A DNA stretch of 64,000 nt from Candidatus Calditenuaceae archaeon (GTDB lineage Archaea > Thermoproteota > Nitrososphaeria_A > Caldarchaeales > Calditenuaceae): assembly GCA_025059595.1 (NCBI GenBank), contig JANXDI010000021.1, positions 1 to 64,000 of the forward strand, given 5' to 3'. Shown here one piece after another: positions 8,663 through 18,150 of the stretch (its first letter is position 1; every line of letters begins with the position of its first letter). The notes below the pieces were generated by a model that was not told where the DNA came from, did no database searches, and saw only the letters and a list, made by a program, of their open reading frames with translations. The translations under genes were made by a program, and so were the position numbers.

Positions 8663-9841
8663 ATGACCCGTCAAATAGCGGCGGTGCTAGAGGCAGATTT
8701 CAGACCTAGGCCGGGCTACAGGCTTTCAGGGGAGGAGGAAAGGACTCGTAGAGTCGTCAACGGAAGTCGTGTCTGGCGTGCCCCGCGGGTTGAGATAAGG
8801 GAGATTGATCTTCCCCGCCCGGGTAGAGGGGAGGTTCTCATTAAACTGGGGGCGGTGGGGATCTGCGGCTCAGACCTGCACATGGTTGAGATGGATGGCG
8901 AAGGCTACATGCTTTACCCCGGGTTGACGCGACTCCCCGTGGTCCCGGGGCATGAGCTCTCAGGCGTGGTCGATAGCGTAGGTGAAGGTGTAGAGGACCT
9001 GAAGCCGGGCGACTTAGTTGTCGTCGAGGAAATGTGGTACTGCGGGAGATGCGACGCCTGCAGAACCTCCTACTTCAACCAGTGCTACGGGCTGGAGGAG
9101 ATGGGGTTCACGGTGAACGGCGGCATGGAAGAGTACATGGTCGCCGAAGCCAAGTATGTCTGGAAGATAAACGGCTTCCTCGACATCTATGGGAGCGAGG
9201 AGAAGGCTTTAGAGGCCGGCTCACTCGTCGAGCCACTCTGCGTAAACTACAACGCGATATTCGTGAGGGCGGGTAACTACAGACCTGGCTGCAACGCGGT
9301 AGTCTGGGGTGCCGGGCCAATAGGGCTCGGCGCCGTGGCCCTGCTAAAAGCCTCCGGAGCTGCCAAGATAATCGTTTTCGAGCCTGTCGATGCTCGGAGA
9401 GAAATGGCTAAGAGAATGGGCGCGACACACATCTTCGACCCCGTTGAACTTCAGTCTAAGGCTGTAAGGCCCTACGAGAAGATAATGGAGGTCACTGACG
9501 GTGCCGGAGCCGACTTACATGTCGAGGCCGCGGGCAGGCCCAGCAAGATACTTCCGGAGGTGGAACGCTCACTAGCAGTGGGTGGCTCGGTAGTCTGGAT
9601 AGGCCGCGCAGACGAAGAGGCCTCTGTCTGGTTAGAGTATTTTCAGACACACGCCTCACAGATATACGGCTCGCAGGGCCACGCGGGGAACGCGGTATGG
9701 CCGCGAGTTATCAGAATGATTGAAAATGGAAGGCTCGACCCGACACCGATGATAACCGCAAGATTCGAGCTCGAAAATGTCTCAGGGGCCTTCCAAGCCC
9801 TTCGGGAGAGAGGGCACATCAAGGTAACGATTAAGCCTTGA
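8663..9841 (+). CDS. Zinc-dependent MDR dehydrogenase resembling scyllo-inosose 3-dehydrogenase
   Basis: A 392-residue medium-chain dehydrogenase. The catalytic zinc site (GICGSDLH, then PGHE, about 68-98), the structural zinc cysteines (YCGRCDACRTSYFNQC) and the cofactor loop GAGPIGL are present. The extended N-terminus with LEADFRPRPGYRLSGEEE and GSRVW, plus EGYMLYPGLTRLPVVPGHE and the late GSQGHAG motif, closely resembles what I recall of the Thermotoga maritima inositol-pathway enzyme that oxidises scyllo-inosose. It is followed, with a TTGA overlap, by UxaA-type genes. Role in an inositol or keto-sugar acid route is inferred; general polyol dehydrogenase activity is the alternative. Confidence 0.82.
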   Translation: MTRQIAAVLEADFRPRPGYRLSGEEERTRRVVNGSRVWRAPRVEIREIDLPRPGRGEVLIKLGAVGICGSDLHMVEMDGEGYMLYPGLTRLPVVPGHELSGVVDSVGEGVEDLKPGDLVVVEEMWYCGRCDACRTSYFNQCYGLEEMGFTVNGGMEEYMVAEAKYVWKINGFLDIYGSEEKALEAGSLVEPLCVNYNAIFVRAGNYRPGCNAVVWGAGPIGLGAVALLKASGAAKIIVFEPVDARREMAKRMGATHIFDPVELQSKAVRPYEKIMEVTDGAGADLHVEAAGRPSKILPEVERSLAVGGSVVWIGRADEEASVWLEYFQTHASQIYGSQGHAGNAVWPRVIRMIENGRLDPTPMITARFELENVSGAFQALRERGHIKVTIKP

Positions 9842-10164
9842 AGAGACGCCACTTGAAGAGAAGCTTAAGAGCCGAGGCCCCCGCGCCCTTGAGGACCAGC
9901 GTCCTTCAGAAGCTTATCCTTTTCCATCCAAGAGACAACGTAGGTGTCGCAGTTCAAGACATAACCAAGGGCGAAGTACTGCTTGTGGGAAAAAAGTTGA
10001 TTACGGCTAGGGATGCAATAATGCGCGGCCACAAAATAGCGGTCAAAGACATACCGAGGGGAGCAAACATAATTAAACTCGGGCTAAAAATCGGTAAAGC
10101 TAAGAGAAGAATAAGAACTGGAGAACACGTTCACATTCATAACGTGAAAAGCCTTTACGCGTGA
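9838..10164 (+). CDS. uxaA: UxaA-type sugar-acid dehydratase, small (SAF-domain) subunit
   Basis: The 108-residue protein carries the SAF domain of altronate/galactarate dehydratases: HPRDNVGVAVQDITKGEVL, then a HKIAVKDIPRGANIIKLG core, ending with HVHIHNVKS. The start is TTG 9838, overlapping the MDR stop (TTGA). In many bacteria this domain forms the N-terminus of a single UxaA protein; here and in several archaea it is a separate chain that pairs with the next gene. The reaction is dehydration of an aldonate such as altronate to 2-keto-3-deoxy acid in a metal-dependent manner. Confidence 0.88.
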   Translation: MKRRHLKRSLRAEAPAPLRTSVLQKLILFHPRDNVGVAVQDITKGEVLLVGKKLITARDAIMRGHKIAVKDIPRGANIIKLGLKIGKAKRRIRTGEHVHIHNVKSLYA

Positions 10165-11333
10165 TTGGAAATATGCGCATTAAGGTTTATCCAAGGAGAG
10201 ACTCCGTATTCAGATTTGGCATAAGGAATAAAGTTATAGTGGTGTCTGTCGGCGCATCAGCCAACCACGCAGTAAGGCAGATAGCGCGGAGAACCGGTTC
10301 TGCGGCACTAGTGCACGACAAGGGGACAGACGGTGAGCTGGGCGAAGACGCAGAGATAACCAAGCGGACAATCATCAACACGGTCCTTAACCCCAATGTC
10401 TATGGCGCCCTCCTCGTGGGGCTCGGAGACGAGAGATACAACGCTAACGATATTGCCTCCGAGCTGGAGAGGTTCAAGCATGTCTCATGGCTTCACGTGC
10501 AAGAGATCGGTGAGAGAACAACCATCACTAAGGGCGTGAGACTCATAAAGGAGCTAAAGAAGGAGGCCGCCGAATCCTCTACCAGACAGAGCAAAGACAT
10601 TAGTGGTCTAACCGTGGGCGTCAAGTGCGGCGCTTCAGACTACACGAGCGTCTTCGCAAATGCGGTGGTTGGGTTGTTGGTGGATAGGGTCGTAAGCATG
10701 GGTGGTAGGATAGTTTTCACAGAGACGCCAGAGCTCATCGGGATGGAGAGTCACCTTTATAGAAGATGTATAAGCCGTGGAACAGCGAAAAAATTGAAAG
10801 CAGTTATTCAAGAGAACATTCGAGGAATCCTGAGCTACTCGCGAAGCTGGATAGGTGCACAGCCCAATTACGGAAACATCAGAGGAGGGATAACCACGAT
10901 AGAGGAGAAGTCTGCAGGAGCGGTATTGAAGACAGGCACCTCAAAGATAATAGATGTGCTCCGATATGGAGAGAGAATAGAGAGGAGAGAACCTGGTGTA
11001 TATTTCGTCGACGGACCTGGCTTCGATGTCCCCGCCATCACAGCTCTCGCAGCCTCAGGATGCCACGCGAAAATCTTCACCACTGGCTCCGGAGAGCCCA
11101 TAGGCTCTCCAGTCTCACCAACCATCAAGGTCACAGCAAACAACAAAACATACAACATTATGAGGGACAACATGGACTTAGACTTGAGCCCTGCGCTCAG
11201 CGGAGTTCAGCTTAATGAACTTGCTGAGAAACTTTTCATCCTACTCAAAGAGACCGTTAATGGGAGGTTAACAGCCGCAGAACGAGCCGCCCATGAGGAC
11301 TTCGCGATACTAAAAAACGGCCCGACACTTTAA
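10161..11333 (+). CDS. uxaA: UxaA-type sugar-acid dehydratase, large subunit
   Basis: This 390-residue protein matches the C-terminal catalytic part of altronate/galactarate dehydratase: VGVKCGASDYTSVFANAVVG, then GGRIVFTETPELIGME and near the end FTTGSGEPIGSPVSPTIKV. The GTG start overlaps the small-subunit stop (GTGA), so the two chains are coupled. An ATG four codons later is also possible. Together with the upstream dehydrogenase it would feed 2-keto-3-deoxy sugar acids into an Entner-Doudoroff-like route. The kinase and aldolase are not in this window. Confidence 0.88.
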   Translation: MIGNMRIKVYPRRDSVFRFGIRNKVIVVSVGASANHAVRQIARRTGSAALVHDKGTDGELGEDAEITKRTIINTVLNPNVYGALLVGLGDERYNANDIASELERFKHVSWLHVQEIGERTTITKGVRLIKELKKEAAESSTRQSKDISGLTVGVKCGASDYTSVFANAVVGLLVDRVVSMGGRIVFTETPELIGMESHLYRRCISRGTAKKLKAVIQENIRGILSYSRSWIGAQPNYGNIRGGITTIEEKSAGAVLKTGTSKIIDVLRYGERIERREPGVYFVDGPGFDVPAITALAASGCHAKIFTTGSGEPIGSPVSPTIKVTANNKTYNIMRDNMDLDLSPALSGVQLNELAEKLFILLKETVNGRLTAAERAAHEDFAILKNGPTL

Positions 11334-11352
11334 ACACAATGCACAAATCCAC

Positions 11353-11366
11353 ATGCCTATCGGCAT
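11353..11366. terminator. Small hairpin between convergent genes
   Basis: ATGCC-TATC-GGCAT forms a 5-bp stem 20 bases after the UxaA stop and 77 bases after the end of the opposing GH42-like gene. No strong T-tract follows, so a termination role is only suggested by position. Confidence 0.25.
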
Positions 11367-11442
11367 AATACAGACGCTACGAACATGAAAACTAGCGAAC
11401 CATAAAAACCTGTGTGAAATTCAAGAAAAGAAAATCGTAGAG

Positions 11443-13581
11443 TCAGTCTGCCTCAATGAGAAGGGACTTCTCTCCTAAAAAGAAGAGCCTCGTCTCGTTC
11501 GGACCCATCACAACCTTAAACTCACTCACGTCCCGTGCGACATACTTCTCCGAGATGAGGTCGTAGACATGAGTTGTTCTTGGCAACCTGATTGTCTTTG
11601 TTCCCGGCTTTCTAGAGTGTATGGACAGGAAATATTGGTTGGCATAGACCACGTCGTTGTCTTCGCTGTAGATGTGAACACCGGCGTATTTCGCTATGTT
11701 TCTGAGAATCGAAACAGGCACCTTCGGAGCCGCGAAGTATATTGACCTCCAATCAGCCATCTCCTTCACGCAGAATCCTGGCCACTCCTCACCTGTATTC
11801 CAGTGCTGATGCACAAGAAGTCTACCCAAGACTCTGACGCTTGGGTCGAGGGTATAGAAGAGCGGGCCGATGCCTGTCGCGGTTCCGAAAGTCGTCACTG
11901 GTAGATTCTGCGTAATTGGGTGCTCGAAATCTGTTACAGTGATGAATGTGGGCATTAGCCCTTCAAAGAATGCTTTAACTTCATACACTCCAATCTTCAT
12001 CCCAGTGAGCTCTTCCATCGCCTCGTTCAAGAATCCATCCTCGCTCAGGAAGCCGGGACAGAGCATCCAAACAACCGTCTTCCCGCTCCTCTGAACTCGC
12101 TCCCGAATTACTCTTCTCTCCTCCTTGGTTAGATAGAATGTGTCTAAGAATATGTAGAGCTTATACTCAGGCATTTTCGGGTCTGCCAACGCGTCGTGTA
12201 AGTAGATGTCTATTCTCGTGCCGATTCTGTAGAGCTCGTGTATGAGCTGGTCGAAGACAAGTGGTTTAAGAAGCTCTGTCCCGAGCTTTAGATGGAATGG
12301 TGTCTCAGCGTCAATAATCACAGCCACCCCGTCACCTTTATTGGGCCTGTTTAGCTTCAAGCTCGCCTCCCCTATCCTCTTCAACTTAGATATCAGCTTC
12401 AGAATCTCAGGATTATCGTACCAGCCGGCCTCGGGCCAGAGGTCCATCCACCATAACCCCACGCCCCTGACCAGATTGTGCGCGAAATCCCTCTTGTGAA
12501 TCTCGAGCGTCTCTTTCAGCGTCTTCGCAAGACGGTGCCTCCACATGTAGGGGAAGTGGTCGCACTCAGTTAGCCAGAGCTTTCCATAAAGCTTGACCAT
12601 ATCAACAGGAGCTTGGAGGCCGTCAACACCACCGGGACCTCTATCATGATACTGATAAGGCGAGCAGAGAAAATCGATGTCAGGAGACTTAAGCACCTTC
12701 ATTAAGGCGTTATGTCCCCAATGCTGAGGATAGTATGGGAAGCCCGTTTGGTTAAGCAGGTAGCCGTAAAAGGCACCGGCAAGATGGTCTCGAGTCGTCT
12801 CCTTAACAACCCTACAGAAATATAAGAGCGCGTCGGCGGTAGTCTCTGAGAGGAACTGATAGAAGTCTGCAACCGCAGCGTTTCGGCCAGGGTCCCTAAA
12901 TAATCCCAAGTCCCTAGACAACCTTTCCTCCTTGCCCGGTATGGTGACAGTATCGAATTCGACATTTTTCCTCCCCCATCGCTCACGTAACAACCCGACA
13001 TCATTTCTATACTTGCCCCTCAGCCATTCCCTGAATGCATGAAGCGTCGGCCTGCTGAAGTCTGGGAGTTTTCTCGTCCAGTAAAACCATTCGTTCACAC
13101 CACCTGTTACATGAAATCCGATAAAGTGCTCCGCATAGGGACCTTCAAGCGCATGTTTTATCAGATTTTTAAGGGCCCTTCCAGCCTCCTCCCTCCAAAC
13201 ATTGGATGCTAAGGAAACCCCCTCCCTCTCCCCGTCATCATAAACATTCATCTCCTCTGGATGGAGGTCATACCACCAGCTCGGCGGGGAGACAGCTAAG
13301 CGTGGAAAAAGATAACAATCTTTGTCAGCATTAACGAATGTCTCTACCTCCTTATCAAAACTTGTGTAGTCGTAGGAGTCTGGACCAATCCAGCCCAAAT
13401 CCTTTGCGTGACTAATTACATCACTCCAGCCCCAAGTATATAGATGTACACCAACGTCTCTGAACTCTTCAATGTAGGTCTTAATGGGCACAGGGTGAAA
13501 ATACGCAAAAGGCGGATAAGGCACACCGTTAATGAAGAGCGTTGGCGCTCCATTATGTTCCTTAACTTCAGCGCGGGTCAT
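11443..13581 (-). CDS. GH42-like glycoside hydrolase (clan GH-A beta-galactosidase type)
   Basis: At 712 residues the protein has the GH42 layout: an N-terminal TIM barrel, a trimerisation-like alpha/beta domain (about 400-610) and a C-terminal beta domain. Candidate acid/base is the Glu in GGVNEWFYW (about residue 163), candidate nucleophile the Glu in LWLTECDHFPYMW (about 340). The barrel opening FHPVPIKTYIEEFRDVGVHLYTWGW is atypical for classic beta-galactosidases, so another substrate is quite possible. There is no signal peptide. A TATA box on the minus strand near 13608-13617 suggests a single-gene transcript. Together with GH130 and GH36 genes it points to plant-type heteromannan or galactoside use. 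Confidence 0.75.
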   Translation of the reverse strand: MTRAEVKEHNGAPTLFINGVPYPPFAYFHPVPIKTYIEEFRDVGVHLYTWGWSDVISHAKDLGWIGPDSYDYTSFDKEVETFVNADKDCYLFPRLAVSPPSWWYDLHPEEMNVYDDGEREGVSLASNVWREEAGRALKNLIKHALEGPYAEHFIGFHVTGGVNEWFYWTRKLPDFSRPTLHAFREWLRGKYRNDVGLLRERWGRKNVEFDTVTIPGKEERLSRDLGLFRDPGRNAAVADFYQFLSETTADALLYFCRVVKETTRDHLAGAFYGYLLNQTGFPYYPQHWGHNALMKVLKSPDIDFLCSPYQYHDRGPGGVDGLQAPVDMVKLYGKLWLTECDHFPYMWRHRLAKTLKETLEIHKRDFAHNLVRGVGLWWMDLWPEAGWYDNPEILKLISKLKRIGEASLKLNRPNKGDGVAVIIDAETPFHLKLGTELLKPLVFDQLIHELYRIGTRIDIYLHDALADPKMPEYKLYIFLDTFYLTKEERRVIRERVQRSGKTVVWMLCPGFLSEDGFLNEAMEELTGMKIGVYEVKAFFEGLMPTFITVTDFEHPITQNLPVTTFGTATGIGPLFYTLDPSVRVLGRLLVHQHWNTGEEWPGFCVKEMADWRSIYFAAPKVPVSILRNIAKYAGVHIYSEDNDVVYANQYFLSIHSRKPGTKTIRLPRTTHVYDLISEKYVARDVSEFKVVMGPNETRLFFLGEKSLLIEAD

Positions 13582-13750
13582 AATCTCGACGTATAGGGTT
13601 ACATTATTTGATACTTATAGGTTTCTATGAAAAGGAATCAATATAACTTAAACCCTATTACTCCAAATCATTGTAAATTTTGCCAAGAGGCACGAAACTA
13701 AAACTACACGATTTTGTAGAAGAAGTGAAAATAAAAAATGTTTGGGTGCT

Positions 13751-15721
13751 TTACTTGGCCCTTCTTCTAGCCACCAATCCAGCTGCAATACCCACGACGC
13801 CAATAACTATCGCCGCGGCAACCGCCGGCAAGACCCAACCTGGCACCACTTCCACAGGCACCTCCCTCGTAACCTCTCTCTCTATTGTTCTAGCCACAGT
13901 CTGCACCACAGTCTCACCTCTCACAACAGTAGTCACGACCTCCTGAGTCACTACGCGCGTCACTTCCCTCGGGCCTGGTGGTGGGGCCACGGGTGGTGCC
14001 GGTTTCAGCTCAAATAGTATGAAGATTAGTTGTGGCCACCAGTTATAAGGAATTATGTACATATTGTCTGTTGTCGGCCACCCAACCCAATACTTAGTTC
14101 CGAAGACCGGGTGAAAGACCTTCTCGACCACCGGCAGATACGGGAGCTCCCTTAGGAACATCTCCACGATTTCCCGATAAAGGGGCTCGTTCGCGGGGTC
14201 TTCAGGATCACGAGCTTCTAAGATTTTAACGATCTCGTCGAGCCTAGGATTACAGAATTGTTTACCGCACTCAGCTCCACGGATAGCGCTAAAGTGCGCT
14301 AAGGCACCGTGATAGATGTCGCCTGATATCCACATATTGTGTGGAAGGTGAGAGACCTCTACATCTATCCAGAAGTTCCCCGTTCGCCTCATCTCCTCCC
14401 TAGCGGCAAGAGAAGGTGTGATGACAGCCGCTTCTATACCAAATCTATTAAGGTCGTCCGCCAGCACGTTAGCTATAAGGTTTTCAACACTTGGTGGGCC
14501 CCAAGTAGTTATCGTGAACGAGAGTCTAGTTCCATTAGGTGTTACCCAAATTCCATCAGGACCCCTCCTGAATCCAAGGCCGGTAAGTATCTCCTCTGCC
14601 TTGGCAGGATTATACTCTATCTTGTATCTGTCATAAATGTCTTTGTATTCGTATCTCTTCAATGCCCCCCAGTCTGCATGCATATAGTAAGCAGGCTTGC
14701 CCTCTAAGGCCACGGGATAGAGTCTGGCCACCTTCTCTTTATTGGTGAGATATGCAATAGCCCATCTGACCTCTCTGAGACTAAGCGGGTACCTCGCCAT
14801 GTTAAACTGTATTCCGAAAGGAACTGGGTCTGGGAATGGCGCCTCCACCATCGGAACTCCTGCCCCCTTGGCTGTCCTTATCATGTCCACCGTGAAGAGG
14901 AATGGAATAGGCGAGTCTACATCACCCCTGAGGAAGTCTGCTAAGTTTACATCCGCCGGTGGGGCTCGTCTCCAGACAACATACTTAGGACCTGGAAACT
15001 TCCCATGAACGGTCTTGCCCCAGTAGTCCTCATCCCGCTCCCAGACAAACATCTTTAAGTCTGGGAAGACTTTCCACAGCTTATACGGACCTGTCTCGAC
15101 GGGAGGCCAGTTCGCGAACTTTAATGGGTCCTGTCCCTCCCAAATATGCTTGGGTCTAACCCATTCGCCGTTTGGACCCCACATCCTGAATACATGGTGG
15201 AAACGAGGGTTCGGATCCTTGAGCTTAAACTCTACAGTTAATTTATCGACCGCGCGGGCTGACTCAACGTTTAACCCGATGTAGCGCTGGGGGAAATGTT
15301 GCTTTTGAAAGTTCACACTAAATACTATGTCTTCTGCGGTGTACGGGACTCCGTCATTCCACTTTACACCGTCTCTTATCTTGAGAATGAAGGTCCTGAA
15401 GTTGTCCTTATATTCCCATCCACTGATACGCCACAATATGTATTCACCTGTGATGTAGTTGATGTACCAGTCCCATTCGACCACGTTTTGATGCCAACCC
15501 GAGCCCCACTGAGTCCCTCCGGGTATGAATGGGTTAGCTTTATCAAAAACCGCAGGGTCTACATCGGTTTCGACGATGACGGCCTGCTCCCTCGGGACTG
15601 GAAGCCAAGCGGGCTGCTGGGCCTCAGCAACATTGAGAGAAGATAGCAGCGATATCAACAGAAAAGCAGATTGTATAGCTGCAGGCGCTATTTTTTTCAT
15701 TTTCCTCAAGGTAGTTATCAT
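13751..15721 (-). CDS. Membrane-anchored ABC transporter substrate-binding protein, family 5 (DppA/OppA-like)
   Basis: A signal peptide (basic start, then a hydrophobic run ending AEA before QQP) leads into a large family-5 binding domain, with FILKIRDGVKWNDGVPYTAEDIVFS near residue 110. The C-terminus has a proline-rich linker, a Val/Thr-rich stalk (TRVVTQEVVTTVVRGETVV), one membrane helix and a basic end (RRRAK). Archaea often anchor binding proteins this way. I place the start at ATG 15721; ATG 15700 also fits the TATA-like sequences near 15729-15747. It is the only family-5 binding protein in the window, so it probably serves the Dpp-type importer at 0.4-4.4 kb. Confidence 0.85.
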   Translation of the reverse strand: MITTLRKMKKIAPAAIQSAFLLISLLSSLNVAEAQQPAWLPVPREQAVIVETDVDPAVFDKANPFIPGGTQWGSGWHQNVVEWDWYINYITGEYILWRISGWEYKDNFRTFILKIRDGVKWNDGVPYTAEDIVFSVNFQKQHFPQRYIGLNVESARAVDKLTVEFKLKDPNPRFHHVFRMWGPNGEWVRPKHIWEGQDPLKFANWPPVETGPYKLWKVFPDLKMFVWERDEDYWGKTVHGKFPGPKYVVWRRAPPADVNLADFLRGDVDSPIPFLFTVDMIRTAKGAGVPMVEAPFPDPVPFGIQFNMARYPLSLREVRWAIAYLTNKEKVARLYPVALEGKPAYYMHADWGALKRYEYKDIYDRYKIEYNPAKAEEILTGLGFRRGPDGIWVTPNGTRLSFTITTWGPPSVENLIANVLADDLNRFGIEAAVITPSLAAREEMRRTGNFWIDVEVSHLPHNMWISGDIYHGALAHFSAIRGAECGKQFCNPRLDEIVKILEARDPEDPANEPLYREIVEMFLRELPYLPVVEKVFHPVFGTKYWVGWPTTDNMYIIPYNWWPQLIFILFELKPAPPVAPPPGPREVTRVVTQEVVTTVVRGETVVQTVARTIEREVTREVPVEVVPGWVLPAVAAAIVIGVVGIAAGLVARRRAK

Positions 15722-15793
15722 ATAAGACACATATAAATCTTTATATTCATCAATATAAAGTGATATCACCTAAATTCATTAACAAGACAAATA

Positions 15794-16921
15794 CTACTGT
15801 GTTATTTCTTTTGGCCCGAGGTTTATTTTTGTTAGGTAGAGGTTTTCGTCGGGGCCTGGTGTGAGGTAGATTTTGTCTGGGTATAGGATTGAGAGTTTGT
15901 TTATTGTGTCTCGGACCATCGTTGGTGTTGCTATTTGATTGTTTTCGAGAAGTCTTACGCAGACGGTCATCTCGAGGAGGCTGACTTTTACCGGTCCTTC
16001 CAGCCAAGTGGACATGATATTGAATGTTTGGACGAGCTCCCGGTTTAGTGCTTCTCTGGATGGTCTGCCTGTGTAGGGGATGAATAGTGGCGCGATTGTT
16101 GTGAAGATGTTTTCGCGGAGCTTTGATGGGGGGTATGTGAGGGCCTTGTTTAGCGTTTCTTTGTGGCTGAGTATCTGGTCTGAGACGGCGTATCGGCCGC
16201 GTCTGACTCTGTTGAGTATACCGAGGTCGACGAGCCACTCGAGCCTGGGTGGAACGACGTGTCTATACTTTGCGTAGAGGCTGCTTCTTATCCAGTGGGC
16301 CTTTGTTGCGTATTTCATTCTCTCCTCTCTGAACCTCTTCGCCATCTCTATTTTTGAGAGAATTTCCTTCTGGGCTTTTTTCCCCACAGCGGCTAAGAGG
16401 GAGGTCAGGGCTTGGGGGTATAGCTCTTCCATGACGTGGTTCATGGCTTCTGTTCTTGTGAAGACTTCGCGCTCGAGTGTCCACTTGATTATGCCGGGGA
16501 GAATCAGGTAGTCTTGGGTTAGCAGGAGCCAGAGGAAGAAGACTTTGTCAACAGGTCTGAGTGTGAGCAGGTCTATAAGCGATAATTTTGTCTCGCCTTT
16601 GAGGAAGGCTTCTATCGGAGAGAGGCTCCGGGTGAAGGCGTAGATTGTCCCGTTCTCACCTAGCTTAAGTGTTTGGCGGCTGATGAGGTCGAGGTTAAGG
16701 GCGAATGAGACATAGTTTCGGGCGGCCACGGAGCTCCGGATTAGGCCGGTGATGTCTGGGTGCGCGTGGGGCTCTTGCCCAAGCCTTTTTAGACTCTCCT
16801 CTAAGATTGCGGCGACGAAGCTCGGAGATATGTGCTCGCCGGGAGTCTCGGTTTTTGCCGCTCCGATTATGAGGCGGAGATATCCGAGCCTGCAGACCTC
16901 ACCGTGTGTCTCAAGTATCAA
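15794..16921 (-). CDS. Unrecognised winged-helix-containing protein coupled to a DNA methyltransferase
   Basis: I do not recognise the family of this 375-residue protein. Residues around 220-245 (HVVPPRLEWLVDLGILNRV, followed by RRGRYAVS) read like a winged helix with its beta-wing. The rest looks helical, with a hydrophobic helix near 125-145. No PD-(D/E)xK, HNH, GIY-YIG or ATPase motif is visible. Its start overlaps the stop of the methyltransferase by four bases (ATGA), so the two proteins are made in step. It could be a restriction partner, a DNA-recognition subunit or a transcription regulator of the pair. Confidence 0.7.
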   Translation of the reverse strand: MILETHGEVCRLGYLRLIIGAAKTETPGEHISPSFVAAILEESLKRLGQEPHAHPDITGLIRSSVAARNYVSFALNLDLISRQTLKLGENGTIYAFTRSLSPIEAFLKGETKLSLIDLLTLRPVDKVFFLWLLLTQDYLILPGIIKWTLEREVFTRTEAMNHVMEELYPQALTSLLAAVGKKAQKEILSKIEMAKRFREERMKYATKAHWIRSSLYAKYRHVVPPRLEWLVDLGILNRVRRGRYAVSDQILSHKETLNKALTYPPSKLRENIFTTIAPLFIPYTGRPSREALNRELVQTFNIMSTWLEGPVKVSLLEMTVCVRLLENNQIATPTMVRDTINKLSILYPDKIYLTPGPDENLYLTKINLGPKEITQ

Positions 16922-18108
16922 GGGGAAACGACCCCTTTCAAAAACTCATCGCCGCTCCAAGAAATATTCACCCTGTTCTCCGATGCGCTCCCTTTCTCTA
17001 GCTCGAGTATTACTTCGCCGCTCACGCCCTGCTTTGCATCGAGATACATCAAATACTTATTCTCCTTGGGAATGTTGTCATAGACAATCCGCCTAACCTC
17101 GAAGCCAGTTCTGACGGCGAGGGGTTCAACAAACTCTCCGAGGTCTATCACGTGGCCGTTTTTTCTGACTACTCCGAGCACGACGACGCAGGCCTTGTTC
17201 CATTTGAGCACCCTATATGCTTCGCGGAGAAACTCCTCCATGAATGTTGCAAATTTTTCGAGGGAGTTTGAGTGGAAGAGTTTTGATGCCACGTTTTTGT
17301 AGTTGTGTCCGAGGAACCAGAGTCTGAGCCAGTTGTCCCATGCGTAGGTCTGCATGTTGAGGTAGGGAGGTGAGGTTATGATGAAGTCTACGGACTCGCT
17401 TGGAAGTGGAAGGCGCCTCGCGTCTGTGCCGTATGCCTCTCCGTCTAGAAGGTGCTCGTGGTTCTGGAGGACTCTCTGAGCCTTGGCTAGTAGGCATTTG
17501 ATGATGTCTCTGCGGGGTTTTTTTAGTCTCAGAATTTTTGTTGATTTGGCCACGTATCCTGGAGACATGGAGAAGGAGTGTGAGCATTTTATCGAGAGGC
17601 TTTGAGAGCTTGAGCCGTGCAGAATTCCCAAGATGAGGGCTTTGATAAACATGCCTGTTCTGGAGTTGTCCTCCCTAAGTAATTCGCGGGCGGCTAGAAT
17701 CTGTCTGAGTGTCGCTCGGTGGTAAAATACTTTGACCTCTTCGGGAACATCCAGTTCAACCCCCTTCTCAAGAACCGCCCTGTTCCTCGAGACCCACTCT
17801 AAGACCCGCCCATACGTGATGGGCTTAACCTTAGCGTGAGTGAGCACGTATGCCTCAGGAGCTAAATCGTTTCCTATGCCGAGGCGGCCAGTTCTACATG
17901 CTTCAAGAGGTGCAGTTCCCTTCCCTGAGAACGGGTCCAGCACCACATCGCCTGGTCTAGAGTATTTCTCTATGTAGTAGTATGCAAGGGCAGGTGGGAA
18001 GGAGCCTGTCCTTGAGCAGAGGCTGTGTAGTGAGGAGCCCCAGCCGTGGGGAGAATATTTCCAGCTTCCCTCTAGCTCCCAGCTTGTCACCTGGTTTAAC
18101 TCGAGCAT
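16918..18108 (-). CDS. DNA methyltransferase (N4-cytosine/N6-adenine type, TSPPY)
   Basis: The 396-residue protein has methyltransferase motif X-like sequence (GSFPPALAYYYIEKYS), motif I with the SAM loop VVLDPFSGKGTAPLEA (about 55-70), motif II GNDLAPEAY and, after a long helical insert, motif IV FIITSPPYLNMQTYAWDNW (about 255). TSPPY is typical of exocyclic-amine methylases, most often N4-cytosine. Motif I before motif IV with a long insert suggests the target-recognition region lies between them. It is the first gene of a two-gene unit, preceded by a palindrome. No restriction nuclease is recognisable, so it may be an orphan or part of an unknown modification system. Confidence 0.85.
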   Translation of the reverse strand: MLELNQVTSWELEGSWKYSPHGWGSSLHSLCSRTGSFPPALAYYYIEKYSRPGDVVLDPFSGKGTAPLEACRTGRLGIGNDLAPEAYVLTHAKVKPITYGRVLEWVSRNRAVLEKGVELDVPEEVKVFYHRATLRQILAARELLREDNSRTGMFIKALILGILHGSSSQSLSIKCSHSFSMSPGYVAKSTKILRLKKPRRDIIKCLLAKAQRVLQNHEHLLDGEAYGTDARRLPLPSESVDFIITSPPYLNMQTYAWDNWLRLWFLGHNYKNVASKLFHSNSLEKFATFMEEFLREAYRVLKWNKACVVVLGVVRKNGHVIDLGEFVEPLAVRTGFEVRRIVYDNIPKENKYLMYLDAKQGVSGEVILELEKGSASENRVNISWSGDEFLKGVVSP

Positions 18109-18150
18109 CTCGCGAGCGGTGCAACTCTCGCATCACCGTCTTTAACTCTT

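Noticed and set aside
10766..11215. 149-codon frame inside the UxaA large-subunit gene
   Set aside because: Same-strand shadow in another frame, rich in Arg/His as expected for an out-of-frame reading.
13680..14017. Thr-rich plus-strand frames near the 3' end of the binding-protein gene
   Set aside because: They are antisense to the Val/Thr stalk of the binding protein and only mirror its repeats.
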